Assembly (NCBI GenBank): GCA_902793405.1
Contig: CADBDH010000003.1
Location: 128,460-192,459 of the forward strand
Source of the DNA: an uncultured Bacteroidales bacterium
GTDB taxonomy: Bacteria; Bacteroidota; Bacteroidia; Bacteroidales; Muribaculaceae
DNA: 64,000 bases
Reading direction: 5' to 3'
Shown here one piece after another: positions 18,056 through 26,384 of the stretch (positions are counted from its first letter, which is position 1; every line of letters begins with the position of its first letter). Under the pieces are notes generated by a model, which was given only the letters and a program-made list of their open reading frames with translations, was not told the DNA's origin and did no database searches. The position numbers and the translations under genes were made by a program.

Positions 18056-18132
18056 GGTCCTATAGCTCAGTTGGTTAGAGCACCTGACTCATAATCAGGG
18101 AGTCCTTGGTTCAAGCCCAAGTGGGACCACCA
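18056..18132 (+). tRNA. tRNA with CAT anticodon (Met, or lysidine-type Ile2)
   Basis: A complete cloverleaf of 77 bases: acceptor stem GGTCCTA with TGGGACC, D arm GCTCAGTTGGTTAGAGC, anticodon stem-loop CTGACTCATAATCAG, T arm with GGTTCAAGCCC, discriminator A and an encoded CCA. The anticodon CAT means either elongator Met or the Ile tRNA that is changed to lysidine by TilS; sequence reading alone does not decide. It lacks the unpaired first base typical of initiator tRNA. Confidence 0.93.
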
Positions 18133-18139
18133 AATAAGA

Positions 18140-18173
18140 GAAATCGCCGGCGGTTGCGTCGGCGATTTCTTTG
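18140..18173 (+). terminator. Terminator downstream of the tRNA
   Basis: A 10-base stem (GAAATCGCCG at 18140-18149 with its complement at 18160-18169) starts eight bases after the tRNA CCA and is followed by a short T-rich stretch. It can also serve the convergent coiled-coil gene. Confidence 0.7.
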
Positions 18174-18193
18174 TATGGTGGGGTGGGAATTGA

Positions 18194-18895
18194 TCAGTTG
18201 GCGTAGAGCATGTTGAGGATTTCGTTGAACTGCTGCTCGCTCTTGAGGCCGTCGTTCTTGAAGAGCATGATCTTGTCCATCACGCGGTCCAGGTAGTCGA
18301 TGCTCTCGTTTTTCTCCTTCTTGTTGTAGATTTTCCAGTACTTGGTGCCCTTGAGGCCTTTCTCGAATTTCTTGTACAGGTCGGTGGACGAGGAGAGGTA
18401 TTTCCACTTGTTGGAAGCGAGCTGCTTCTTCATCTTCTCCATGAAGTCCTTGAGGTCCTTAGTGTACTCGCCGTATTTCTGGACAATCTCTTTCTTCTTG
18501 ATCACGTCCTTGGTCTCCATGCCCTCGAAACTGTCGAGTGCCTCCTCGACGTCGCCCTTGTTGTAGGGATTGTAGAGGACGTCGGCGATTTCCTGGTCAT
18601 AGACCAGTTCGTCGCGGGTGGTGAATTTGTCCTTGCGTGTCTTGATTTCGGCCTTGAGTTCTTTCTCGAGGGCCTTCTTTTGGGACTCCAGTTCCTTGAG
18701 TTCGGACTTGAGGTTGTCGATGCGATCCTCGAGGTCCTTGATGGAGGCTTCTTTCTCCTTGATGTTCTTCTCGTGCTGCTCGATGTCACGCTCGAGTTGC
18801 TGCACGTTCTGGGTCGCCTGGGCCGAGGCATTGGGTGCCATAGCGGCCATCATCGTTATGGTCATTGCGAAGACCAGCATTTTGATTCTTTTCAT
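18194..18895 (-). CDS. Secreted coiled-coil protein of unknown function
   Basis: A 233-residue protein with a signal peptide ending near NASA-QA (residues 24-26). A long Lys/Glu-rich coiled coil follows at about residues 30-95, with heptads such as LERDIEQHEKNIKEKEASI and LKSELKELESQKKALEKEL. A helical C-terminal region of about 130 residues carries many lysines. I do not recognise a family with a known role. A -7 box TATCTTTG lies about 40 bases upstream of the ATG (minus strand, near 18934-18941), so it seems to be a single-gene transcript. It ends facing the tRNA terminator. Confidence 0.7.
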   Translation of the reverse strand: MKRIKMLVFAMTITMMAAMAPNASAQATQNVQQLERDIEQHEKNIKEKEASIKDLEDRIDNLKSELKELESQKKALEKELKAEIKTRKDKFTTRDELVYDQEIADVLYNPYNKGDVEEALDSFEGMETKDVIKKKEIVQKYGEYTKDLKDFMEKMKKQLASNKWKYLSSSTDLYKKFEKGLKGTKYWKIYNKKEKNESIDYLDRVMDKIMLFKNDGLKSEQQFNEILNMLYAN

Positions 18896-18994
18896 TGTCA
18901 GTTGGATTTAAATGGTTGAATTCTGTTGGCAAAGATAGTAAATAGTTTTCAGTTTCCTGTTTTCATTGTGCAGTTTTTTGCCGACAGGTGGGGT

Positions 18995-19141
18995 ATAGAA
19001 AGCGAAAGTGCGCTTTTTCACAAAAGCACACCATCTTCATAACCAAAATTCAAGTATATATGTTCTTGTCGTTTGTTGTTTTCAACTGTCACTCCTTGGC
19101 GGAGTGGAAGAACTCCTTTTTTGTTTAACGTGGCAAAGATA
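18995..19141 (-). ncRNA. Candidate orphan transcript with alternative hairpins
   Basis: A good promoter reads leftwards: -7 TATCTTTG at 19134-19141 and a TTG placed 23 bases before it. It is not followed by a clear gene. The RNA would contain GGAG...CTCC segments that can fold in two exclusive ways (GGAGT with ACTCC, or CACTCC with GGAGTG). It ends near a hairpin AAAGCG/CGCTTT at about 19000-19017. A 24-codon frame starting with GTG is possible but weak. The rest of the 18.9-19.28 kb gap holds the next gene's promoter and a terminator. Confidence 0.35.
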
Positions 19142-19187
19142 ATGCCATTATTTTTAATAAGCAAGAAATCTCGACACTTTTTTGAAT

Positions 19188-19213
19188 AAAAATGCCAGAT
19201 ATCTATCTGGCAT
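19188..19213 (-). terminator. Probable terminator downstream of der
   Basis: ATGCCAGAT pairs with ATCTGGCAT across a four-base loop, and on the minus strand the stem is followed by TTTTTATT. It lies about 75 bases after the der stop codon. Confidence 0.65.
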
Positions 19214-19285
19214 ATATTGATAAACCGCTGATAGACAACGGACTTGCTCAAAAATAATATTATCCCTGTAACAAAGATGTTACAT

Positions 19286-20599
19286 TTACTTCTCGCGGAA
19301 GAAGAGGTTGATGATGGTACCGTGCAGGTTCCAGTTCTCACGAATCTTGTTCTCGAGATAGCGCTTGTAGGGGTCCTTGACCCACTGCGGCAGGTTGCAG
19401 AAGAAGATGAACGTGGGCACATGGGCACCCTTGAGCATGGTGATGTATTTGATCTTGATGTACTTGCCCTTGACTGCGGGGGGCGGATAGGCCTGGATGG
19501 CCTCTTGCAGCACGTTGTTGAGCTGTGAGGTGGGGATGACGATGCGACGGTTGTTATACACCTCGATGGCCGTTTGCAGCACCTTGTGGATGCGCTGCTT
19601 GGTCAGCGCCGAGCCAAAGATGATGGGGAAGTCGGTGAAGGGGGCGAAGCGCTCGCGGATGGTGGCAGCGAAATGGTCGATGGACTGCTGCGTCTTGTTC
19701 TGCGCCAGGTCCCACTTGTTGACGAGCACGACGAGTCCCTTGCGGTTCTTCTGGATAATGGAGAAGATGTTCACGTCCTGTGACTCGATACCGCGGGTGG
19801 CGTCGATGAGCAGGATGCACACGTCGCTGTTCTCGATGGCGCGGATGGAGCGCAGCACCGAGTAATACTCGATGTCCTCGTTGACCTTGTTCTTCTTGCG
19901 GATGCCGGCGGTATCGACCAGGTAGAAGTCGAAGCCGAACTTGTTGTAACGCGAGTAGATGCTGTCGCGCGTGGTGCCGGCAATGTCGGTGACGATGTTG
20001 CGCTGCTCGTCCATGAGCGAGTTGACCAGCGACGACTTGCCCGCGTTGGGGCGGCCCACGATGGCAAAGCGTGGCAGTTCCTCGTCAAGGGCCTCGTCAG
20101 CCTTCTCGGGCATCTTCCTGACCACCTCGTCGAGCAGGTCGCCGGTACCGTTGCCGTTGACTGCCGAGATGGAGAAGGGCTGTCCGAGTCCCAGAGCGTA
20201 GAACTCGGCCTCGGCATACATGCTCTGGTTGTTGTCGTCCTTGTTGGCCACGACGATGACGGGCTTGGAGGTGCGTCGCAGGATGTCGGCCACCTGGTCG
20301 TCGAGGTCGGTGATGCCGTTCTTGATGTCGACGACAAAGAGGATGACGTCGGCTTCCTCGATGGCGAGCTGCACTTGCTTGTTGATCTCGTCCTCGAAGA
20401 TGTCCTCGCTGTTAACTACCCATCCGCCGGTGTCCACGACCGACATTTCCATGCCATTCCACTCCATCTTGCCGTACTGGCGGTCGCGCGTGGTGCCGCT
20501 GGTGTCGTTCACGATGGCGTCACGCGTCTGGGTCAGGCGGTTGAAGAGTGTTGACTTGCCCACATTGGGCCTACCCACGATTGCTACTAGTCGTCCCAT
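19286..20599 (-). CDS. der: Ribosome-associated double GTPase Der (EngA)
   Basis: Der acts in 50S subunit assembly. It has two tandem GTPase domains. The first has [12 protein letters not shown] at residues 8-19, DTSGTTRD and DTGGW, then the NKxD-type NKDD. The second starts near residue 178 with [29 protein letters not shown] and NKWD. A C-terminal KH-like domain ends in FREK. Length of 437 residues is normal. The start is preceded by a long block of heptamer repeats that separates it from era. It lies in the run DUF177, rpmF, fabH, era, der, an order common in Bacteroidales. Confidence 0.97.
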   Translation of the reverse strand: MGRLVAIVGRPNVGKSTLFNRLTQTRDAIVNDTSGTTRDRQYGKMEWNGMEMSVVDTGGWVVNSEDIFEDEINKQVQLAIEEADVILFVVDIKNGITDLDDQVADILRRTSKPVIVVANKDDNNQSMYAEAEFYALGLGQPFSISAVNGNGTGDLLDEVVRKMPEKADEALDEELPRFAIVGRPNAGKSSLVNSLMDEQRNIVTDIAGTTRDSIYSRYNKFGFDFYLVDTAGIRKKNKVNEDIEYYSVLRSIRAIENSDVCILLIDATRGIESQDVNIFSIIQKNRKGLVVLVNKWDLAQNKTQQSIDHFAATIRERFAPFTDFPIIFGSALTKQRIHKVLQTAIEVYNNRRIVIPTSQLNNVLQEAIQAYPPPAVKGKYIKIKYITMLKGAHVPTFIFFCNLPQWVKDPYKRYLENKIRENWNLHGTIINLFFREK

Positions 20600-20605
20600 T
20601 ATTTC

Positions 20606-20760
20606 GTCTTATGTTGTTAGTTTTTAGTTCTTAGTTTCTAGTTTCTAGTCCCTAGTTTTTAGTTTTTAGTTTCTAGTCCCTAGTTTCTAGTCCCTAGTTT
20701 CTAGTTGTCAGTTGTTAGTTGCTAAAACCTAAAGCCTAAAGCCTAAAGCCTATAATATTA
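20606..20760. repeat. Heptamer-periodic repeat between era and der (longest block)
   Basis: About 150 bases consist of seven-base words, mostly TAGTTTC, TAGTCCC, TAGTTTT and TAGTTGT. Near 20730 they switch to the opposite sense, with CCTAAAG repeated three times. The two senses are partly complementary, so the block could fold back on itself. It fills the whole gap between the era stop and the der start. Confidence 0.85.
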
Positions 20761-20764
20761 GTTA

Positions 20765-21646
20765 TTACTCGATGTAGCCGAAGGCTTTGAGTTTCTTTTC
20801 CTGGTTGCGCCAGTCTTTCTCTACCTTGACATAGAGTTCGAGAAAGACCTTCTTGTCGAAGAATTTCTCAATGTCCTTGCGGGCCTCGGTGCCCACGCGC
20901 TTGAGCATCTTGCCCTGGTGGCCGATGATGATACCCTTCTGGCTGTCGCGCTCGACGTAGATGACGGCCATGATGTGGATGGCGTTGTCGCTCTCGTCAA
21001 ATTTCTCGACAATGACCTGGGTGGCATAGGGCACTTCCTTGTCATAGGTGAGCAGGATCTTCTCCCTCACGATTTCGGTGACAAAGAAACGGCTGCTGCG
21101 GTCGGTCAACGCGTCCTTGCCGAAGTAGGGCGGGCACTCGGGCAGGAGCTCGACAATGCGCTTCATGATGTTGTCCACGTTGAAGTTCTCGAGGGCGCTG
21201 GTGGGGAAGACCTCGGCATTGGGCAGCAGTTGCTTCCACTGGTCGATGATACGCACGAGTTCGTCGTTGCCCTTCAGCAGGTCGATCTTATTGATGACCA
21301 GCAGGATGGGGATTTTCTCCTTGGCCACCTTGTCGAGGAAGTCCTGGTTCTTGGTCGGTGACTCGATGACGTCGGTGACATAGAGCAGCACGTCGGCATC
21401 GACGAGCGCGCCGGTGGAGTACTCCAGCATGCTCTGCTGCAGCCTGAATTTGGGCTTGAGCACGCCGGGCGTGTCGCTGAAGACGATCTGATAGTCGTCG
21501 GTGTTGACGATGCCCATGATGCGGTGACGCGTGGTCTGGGCCTTGCTGGTGATGATGGACAGGCGTTCACCCACCAGGCGGTTGCTCAGTGTTGATTTTC
21601 CCACGTTGGGGTTTCCCACGATGTTGACAAATCCTGCGCGATGCAT
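20765..21646 (-). CDS. era: GTPase Era
   Basis: Era binds the 3' end of 16S rRNA and couples 30S maturation to the cell cycle. The GTPase domain has [14 protein letters not shown], the switch TRHRIMGI, DTPGVLKP and NKID. The C-terminal KH domain contains GIIIGHQGKMLKRVGTEAR, the classic GxxG RNA-binding loop. Length of 293 residues is normal. RsmA, which modifies the neighbouring part of 16S rRNA, is also in this window. Heptamer repeats lie on both sides of the gene, at 20606-20760 and 21650-21712. Confidence 0.96.
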   Translation of the reverse strand: MHRAGFVNIVGNPNVGKSTLSNRLVGERLSIITSKAQTTRHRIMGIVNTDDYQIVFSDTPGVLKPKFRLQQSMLEYSTGALVDADVLLYVTDVIESPTKNQDFLDKVAKEKIPILLVINKIDLLKGNDELVRIIDQWKQLLPNAEVFPTSALENFNVDNIMKRIVELLPECPPYFGKDALTDRSSRFFVTEIVREKILLTYDKEVPYATQVIVEKFDESDNAIHIMAVIYVERDSQKGIIIGHQGKMLKRVGTEARKDIEKFFDKKVFLELYVKVEKDWRNQEKKLKAFGYIE

Positions 21647-21649
21647 TGT

Positions 21650-21712
21650 TTAGTTGTTGGTTTTTAGTTTCTAGTTTCTAGTCCCTAGTTTCTAGTTTTT
21701 AGTCCTTAGTTG
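21650..21712. repeat. Heptamer-periodic repeat 5' of era
   Basis: TAGTTTC, TAGTCCC and TAGTTTT words at seven-base spacing begin within a few bases of the era ATG. Confidence 0.8.
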
Positions 21713-21806
21713 AGAGGGGTGGGTGGATTATTCAAAAAGCATCGCTACTCGGGTTGATGTTGAAATCTCGTGAGTAGTGATGCTTCGTTTGCCAACTGGT
21801 GTGATA

Positions 21807-22790
21807 TTACAGCGACCAGATGAGGTAGAGGGCACCCCAGGTGAATCCCGCGCCAAAGGCGGTGAGGACCATTTTGTCTCCCTTCTTGAGGAGGTGCTTG
21901 TTCTCGTCCAGACACAGCGGAATGCTGGCGGCGCTGGTGTTGCCGCGGTTCAGGATGTTGACGAGCACTTTATCCTCGGGGATTCCCAGTCGTGCACCGA
22001 CGGCCTCGATGATACGCATGTTGGCCTGGTGGGGCACGAACCACTGGATGTTCTCGTTAGTGAGATTGTTGCGCTCCATCACGTCCCTGCTCGAGGTGAG
22101 CATGTCGATGACGGCATGGCGATAGACGGCGCGACCTTCCTGGTAAACGCAGTGGAAGTTGGCGTCGACAGTCTCGTGGCTGGTGGGCAGGGCCGAGCCA
22201 CCGGCCTTATAGACCAGATGCTCCAGTCCCGAACCGTCCACGTGGAAGATACCGTCCATCACGCCGAGGGGCTCCTCGGTGGGCTCGAGCAGCATGCATG
22301 CTGCAGCGTCGCCAAACAGGGGGCAAGTGGCACGGTCGTTATAGTCGACCATGCTCGACATCTTCTCGGCCGAGACGACGATAACCTTCTTGTAAATGCC
22401 TGCACGGATGTAGGCCGTGGCCTCGTACAGTCCCACAAGGAATCCGGCACATGCGGCCTGGATGTCATAGGCATAGCATTTCTTCTCGATGCCTACGCCG
22501 TGGGCGATAACCGATGCCGTCGAGGGGAATCGGTAATCGGGATTGGAGGTGGGGCAAATGAGCAGGTCGATATCGTCACGGTTGGTACCGGTCTCCTCAA
22601 GTAGCTTGTTCACGGCTTGGATGCCCATGTAGGACGAGCCGACGGGCTTCTTGAGGATTCGACGCTCTCTCACGCCAACGCGAGTCATGATCCACTCGTC
22701 GTTGGTGTCCACCATTTGTGATAGCATCTCGTTGTCCAACACATCATCGGGCAGGAACGACGCGATGCCAGTGATTTTTGCGTTCAGCAT
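21807..22790 (-). CDS. fabH: 3-oxoacyl-ACP synthase III (KAS III)
   Basis: FabH condenses acetyl-CoA (or another acyl-CoA starter) with malonyl-ACP to begin fatty acid synthesis. The catalytic triad is visible: Cys in IQAACAGFLVGLYEA (about residue 113), His in WFVPHQANMRIIEA (about 256) and Asn in RGNTSAASIPL (about 286). RVGVRERRIL and the C-terminal FGAGFTWGALYLIW are family-typical. Length of 327 residues is normal. It follows rpmF in the widely conserved rpmF-fabH order. In the 150-base gap a hairpin (ATATCCT...AGGATAT, near 22835-22880) may reduce read-through from rpmF. Confidence 0.95.
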   Translation of the reverse strand: MLNAKITGIASFLPDDVLDNEMLSQMVDTNDEWIMTRVGVRERRILKKPVGSSYMGIQAVNKLLEETGTNRDDIDLLICPTSNPDYRFPSTASVIAHGVGIEKKCYAYDIQAACAGFLVGLYEATAYIRAGIYKKVIVVSAEKMSSMVDYNDRATCPLFGDAAACMLLEPTEEPLGVMDGIFHVDGSGLEHLVYKAGGSALPTSHETVDANFHCVYQEGRAVYRHAVIDMLTSSRDVMERNNLTNENIQWFVPHQANMRIIEAVGARLGIPEDKVLVNILNRGNTSAASIPLCLDENKHLLKKGDKMVLTAFGAGFTWGALYLIWSL

Positions 22791-22940
22791 ATTATATAAT
22801 GAACTACAGAGTGTGTTGTTTTCAAAATCAATATCCTAAATGAGAATGAATAATCTAACGATTCAGCCCATTCAGGATATCTCGTTTGGCTTTAATCGCG
22901 GTTGCCGCAACCATTGTTCAGGACGCGGCCTTGGGGCGAT

Positions 22941-23123
22941 TTAGGCTTCCTCCTTGTTCATCACGTTCTTGCCACGGTAGTAACCGCACTCGGGGCATAC
23001 GGTGTGATAAACATGCCATGCGCCACAGTTAGAGCACTGAGCGATGGTCGGGGCCACAGCCACATCGTGGGTGCGGCGCTTCGCGGTACGAGTCTTAGAC
23101 TGTCTTCTTTTAGGATGTGCCAT
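22941..23123 (-). CDS. rpmF: 50S ribosomal protein L32
   Basis: A 60-residue basic protein starting MAHPKRRQSKTRTAKRRTHD, with the zinc ribbon CSNCGAWHVYHTVCPECG (CxxC...CxxC). Length and motifs match bacterial L32. The DUF177 gene ends 21 bases upstream, a pairing conserved across most bacteria. Confidence 0.97.
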   Translation of the reverse strand: MAHPKRRQSKTRTAKRRTHDVAVAPTIAQCSNCGAWHVYHTVCPECGYYRGKNVMNKEEA

Positions 23124-23144
23124 TTTCTTGTAGTTATTTAAAAA

Positions 23145-23690
23145 TTATTGTTCTTTCAGTTTTTTAAGCGCCTCCCACCTGGGGTCGGTGCCTATTGTCT
23201 CACTCTGCGGTTGGTCATCGTCGTCGGGGACGGCCTCGACGCGATGGCTGTCGAGGGCTTCGAGCATGTCGGCGTTGCAGTCTTCTTCGTTCTCATGAAC
23301 GTGCGTCATCGGCATGGCGAGCAACACGGTGTCGCGCACCAGAGGTGCGGCATCCAGTTCCCGCCAGTCGGCCGGCACAATCAGGAGCTCGTCGTTGCTG
23401 TCGTCAAGCTCATTGCCCATTTGCTCCACATTCAGGCAGTAGGTCACGTCCACCGGCAAATCCAGATCGTCGAGGCAGCGGTCGCAGGCTGTCGTCAGCG
23501 TGCCGTTGCAAGCGATCTCCAGGCGGTAGGTGTTCTCGCTCTTGCGGGTCACCTCAAGGTTGACATGCACATCGGCGCGCCTCACCTCGTTTTGCTCATC
23601 GGTATTGAAAAACGACTCGTCCAGATGACACTCAACCGCATGAATGCCAAATGGTAACGTCTTGATTTTCAACTTCAAAGCATCTACCAT
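23145..23690 (-). CDS. DUF177 (YceD) family protein
   Basis: A 181-residue acidic protein with the YceD/DUF177 hallmark ACDRCLDDLDLPVDVTYCLN near residues 73-92 and an acidic tail with EEDCNADMLEALDSH. In other bacteria and plastids members are linked to 23S rRNA accumulation; the molecular role is open. It is directly upstream of rpmF, as is usual. A -7 box (TACCTTTG, minus strand, 23717-23724) lies about 26 bases before the ATG and probably drives the DUF177-rpmF transcript. Confidence 0.88.
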   Translation of the reverse strand: MVDALKLKIKTLPFGIHAVECHLDESFFNTDEQNEVRRADVHVNLEVTRKSENTYRLEIACNGTLTTACDRCLDDLDLPVDVTYCLNVEQMGNELDDSNDELLIVPADWRELDAAPLVRDTVLLAMPMTHVHENEEDCNADMLEALDSHRVEAVPDDDDQPQSETIGTDPRWEALKKLKEQ

Positions 23691-23716
23691 CTCCTGAAAT
23701 TTCTGTTAAAGCGCCA

Positions 23717-23724
23717 CAAAGGTA
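23717..23724 (-). promoter_or_regulatory. -7 box of the DUF177-rpmF operon
   Basis: TACCTTTG on the minus strand, about 26 bases upstream of the DUF177 ATG. Confidence 0.55.
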
Positions 23725-23774
23725 TAACATTTCCCGCTAATATTCAACGATTTTCTGTTTTTTTTTGATTTTCT

Positions 23775-25112
23775 CTAGTCGCTGAATTCGGTGACCAGGT
23801 CCAGCAGGCTGATGTCTTTGGCGGCCTGTTGCTGGCTGAGTCGTTGGGCGTTGATTTGGCTGAATATCTTGTCAAAGCGTTTGTCGGCCTTGTCGATGAA
23901 GCGGTTTTGTCCCTGGGCCGAGAGGGCGTCATTCACCATGTTGACGGTGATGTCGTCGGGGTCACAGGCGGGTTGGTAAGCGCAGTCCTCGTCGCCTTCC
24001 TGCAAGACTGCCGTGAGTATTTTGGCGTGCTGCAGGCTGTTCAACAGCTTGTCGACCAGCATGGCGGGGATGTCATATTCGGTAATGAGCTCGTTGCGTG
24101 TCAATGCTGGCTCGCGCAGTTTGAAACGCTTGGTGGCCAGTGCCGCCACGGCAATCGCCAGCTGGTTGTTGTAGGCCTGGGAGATGTCCTCGACCTTGTC
24201 GTGTAGGGCATAGCTGTCGATGTTTTGCCAGGCATAGGTCAGCACCACGCCCGAGAGGGTGATGAGCCATGACAGCTGCATCCAGATGAGCATCAAGGGC
24301 AGGAAGGCAAAACTACCGTAGATGGCATTATACTTCGACACATAGACCTGACCGGTGACGAATAGCCATTGTACCATATGGAAAAACGTGCCGCATAAGA
24401 TGCCGGCAAACAAGGCCGAAGTGAACTTGACCTTGGTGTTGGGCACCAGATAGAAACAGGCTGTGAATACTAACCACGAGATGATGATGGGCATGCACGC
24501 CAGCAGGCGGTGCATCACGGGAGACACCAGGTCGTCGGTAAATACGTGCTGCACGGCATCGCTCATGAAGATGGAGATGCCTGCCGAGCACACCATCAGC
24601 ACCGGCAAGAGCAGGAACAGCGCCGTGTAATCGGTGAGTTTGCGCTTGAAGGAGCGCTTGCTGGTCACGCCCCACACATGGTTGAACGAGTCCTCGACAT
24701 TGCTCATCAGCGAGACGAGGGTCCACAGCAGGAAAACCAGGCCGATGCCGACAAAGATGCCCTGCGACGCCTGGGACAGATAGTTGTCCACATAGGTCAA
24801 GGCCGATTCCAAGGCTTTGCGCTGGGCGGGGAAATAGCGGAAGAGCTCGCTCTGCAACAGGTTCTGGAACCCGAAGCCTCGCGCGATGGCAAACAACATG
24901 GCCAGTGCCGGCACGATGGCCAGCACTGTGCGGTAGGTGAGGGCACAGGCCTGGGTTTGCAGGTCGCGGTCCATGAAGGCACGCACGCTCAGGTTGATGA
25001 CTTTGAGCGTCTGCACCGACCACAGTTTGCGCGTGTCATTCCACACGCCACTGATGCAGTAGCGCATGTTACGTTGGATGCGTTGCCACAGGCTCTCTTG
25101 CCTATCTCCCAT
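23775..25112 (-). CDS. YihY/virulence factor BrkB family membrane protein
   Basis: A 445-residue protein with about six membrane helices in residues 50-310 and family-typical blocks: ALTYRTVLAIVPALAMLFAI, LLWTLVSLMSNVEDSFNHVW, YNAIYGSFAFLPLMLIWMQL and ITLSGVVLTYAWQN. The cytoplasmic C-terminus of about 130 residues looks like a winged helix, as in many Bacteroidetes members. The family was once misnamed RNase BN; transport or lipid roles have been proposed but not settled. It starts nine bases after the adk stop and is probably the last gene of an hpt-adk-yihY transcript. Confidence 0.87.
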   Translation of the reverse strand: MGDRQESLWQRIQRNMRYCISGVWNDTRKLWSVQTLKVINLSVRAFMDRDLQTQACALTYRTVLAIVPALAMLFAIARGFGFQNLLQSELFRYFPAQRKALESALTYVDNYLSQASQGIFVGIGLVFLLWTLVSLMSNVEDSFNHVWGVTSKRSFKRKLTDYTALFLLLPVLMVCSAGISIFMSDAVQHVFTDDLVSPVMHRLLACMPIIISWLVFTACFYLVPNTKVKFTSALFAGILCGTFFHMVQWLFVTGQVYVSKYNAIYGSFAFLPLMLIWMQLSWLITLSGVVLTYAWQNIDSYALHDKVEDISQAYNNQLAIAVAALATKRFKLREPALTRNELITEYDIPAMLVDKLLNSLQHAKILTAVLQEGDEDCAYQPACDPDDITVNMVNDALSAQGQNRFIDKADKRFDKIFSQINAQRLSQQQAAKDISLLDLVTEFSD

Positions 25113-25120
25113 AAAAGAGA

Positions 25121-25696
25121 TCAGATGTTGTCCAGCTCGTGTTGAATCAGCTCAAAGATGCCATCAATCGTTCCCATGCCGTTGATAGCAAGGTATTTGC
25201 CCTGCTCCTGATAATAGGCCTTCAACGGAGAGGTCTGTTCGTAGTACACCTCGATGCGCTTGCGGGCGGTATCCTCGTTGTCGTCGGCACGACCGCTCTG
25301 CTCGCCGCGCAACACGATGCGCTTGATAAGTTCCTCGTCGGGCACTTCAAGTCCCACTACGGCGTCCACCTGGGTGCCGCGCTCGGCCAGCATACCCTCC
25401 AGCGCTTCGGCCTGGGGGATGGTGCGGGGATAACCATCGAAGATGACGCCCTGGGTGGTGTTTTCCTTGTTCTCGTCGAGCACTTGGGCAAGCAGGTCGA
25501 TGATCAGGTCATCGGGGACGAGCTGACCCTGGTCGATGTATTCCTTAGCGACCATTCCCAGTTCGGTGCCGCGGCGCATGTGGTCACGCAGCACGTCACC
25601 CGTCGAGATGTGGAACAGGTGGTAGTGCTCAATCAGTTTATCGCTTTGGGTGCCTTTGCCCGAACCGGGCGCACCAAAAATAACAATGTTAATCAT
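25121..25696 (-). CDS. adk: Adenylate kinase
   Basis: Adk interconverts ATP plus AMP and two ADP. Motifs are the P-loop FGAPGSGKGTQ at the N-terminus, STGDVLRD for AMP binding, DGYPRTIPQAEAL, and the short lid GRADDNEDTARKRIEVYYEQT. The lid lacks the zinc or long insert, so this is the short form of about 190 residues common in Bacteroidetes. An in-frame TTG lies six bases upstream at 25702; the ATG at 25696 fits the MINIVIFGAPG start better. It is 48 bases downstream of hpt. Confidence 0.96.
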   Translation of the reverse strand: MINIVIFGAPGSGKGTQSDKLIEHYHLFHISTGDVLRDHMRRGTELGMVAKEYIDQGQLVPDDLIIDLLAQVLDENKENTTQGVIFDGYPRTIPQAEALEGMLAERGTQVDAVVGLEVPDEELIKRIVLRGEQSGRADDNEDTARKRIEVYYEQTSPLKAYYQEQGKYLAINGMGTIDGIFELIQHELDNI

Positions 25697-25743
25697 AGTC
25701 AAACTAATGAAAGTTGGTTATATCTGTAATTTGATAGTTGAAA

Positions 25744-26286
25744 TCATTTATCCTTCAGGACATAGATGTCGGGCAAGTTGCGCGCCAGGCCGTCCAAATC
25801 CAGGCCGTAGCCCAAGATGAACTTGTTGGGGATAGCAAAGCCGTAGTATTCGGGAGCTTTGCCCACGGTGAGCGCCTCGGGCTTGTATAGCAGTGAGACC
25901 ATTTTTACCGATTTGGGTTTGCCCTTGTCCAGCTCTTTGCGCAGCTGGACAGCGGTCACGCCACTGTCGATGATATCCTCGACGATGAGCACGTTGCGGC
26001 CGGCGATGTCCTCCGACAGGCCCATGATCTGCTTGACCGCTCCGGTCGATTCCATGCCCTCGTAGGACTTGAAGCGGATAAAGGTGATCTCGGCATCCTG
26101 CAGGTCGCACGCCCTGAACAAGTCGGCGGCAAAGATGAAGGATCCGTTAAGGACACAAAGGAAAAGGACGTTCTCGTTGGCATAGTCGCGCTTGATTTCC
26201 TGGGCAAGGCGATGCACTTGCTTAGCAATTTCTTCACGTCTGATGTAAGGCTCAAACGTCAGGCCCTGATAGGTTACTTCTTCCAT
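25744..26286 (-). CDS. hpt: Hypoxanthine phosphoribosyltransferase
   Basis: A 180-residue purine salvage enzyme that makes IMP or GMP from the base and PRPP. The PRPP-binding motif is NVLIVEDIIDSGVTAVQL. LCVLNGSFIFAADLF and the late FILGYGLDLDGLARNLPDIY match HPRT proteins. It precedes adk on the same strand, so purine salvage and adenylate balance share a transcript. No clear TAnnTTTG box precedes it. Confidence 0.95.
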   Translation of the reverse strand: MEEVTYQGLTFEPYIRREEIAKQVHRLAQEIKRDYANENVLFLCVLNGSFIFAADLFRACDLQDAEITFIRFKSYEGMESTGAVKQIMGLSEDIAGRNVLIVEDIIDSGVTAVQLRKELDKGKPKSVKMVSLLYKPEALTVGKAPEYYGFAIPNKFILGYGLDLDGLARNLPDIYVLKDK

Positions 26287-26384
26287 AACTTTAGAAAATA
26301 GGCCACAAAAATAGCAAAGATTCTCGGGTTACGCAACTTTTGGGGCGTTTAATCGCACAAAAACAGATTGACCGAAACCGGTAG

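Noticed and set aside
19018-19428. 136-codon minus-strand frame overlapping the end of der
   Set aside because: It overlaps der in another frame, and the non-overlapping part lacks a good start; kept only as part of a candidate RNA.
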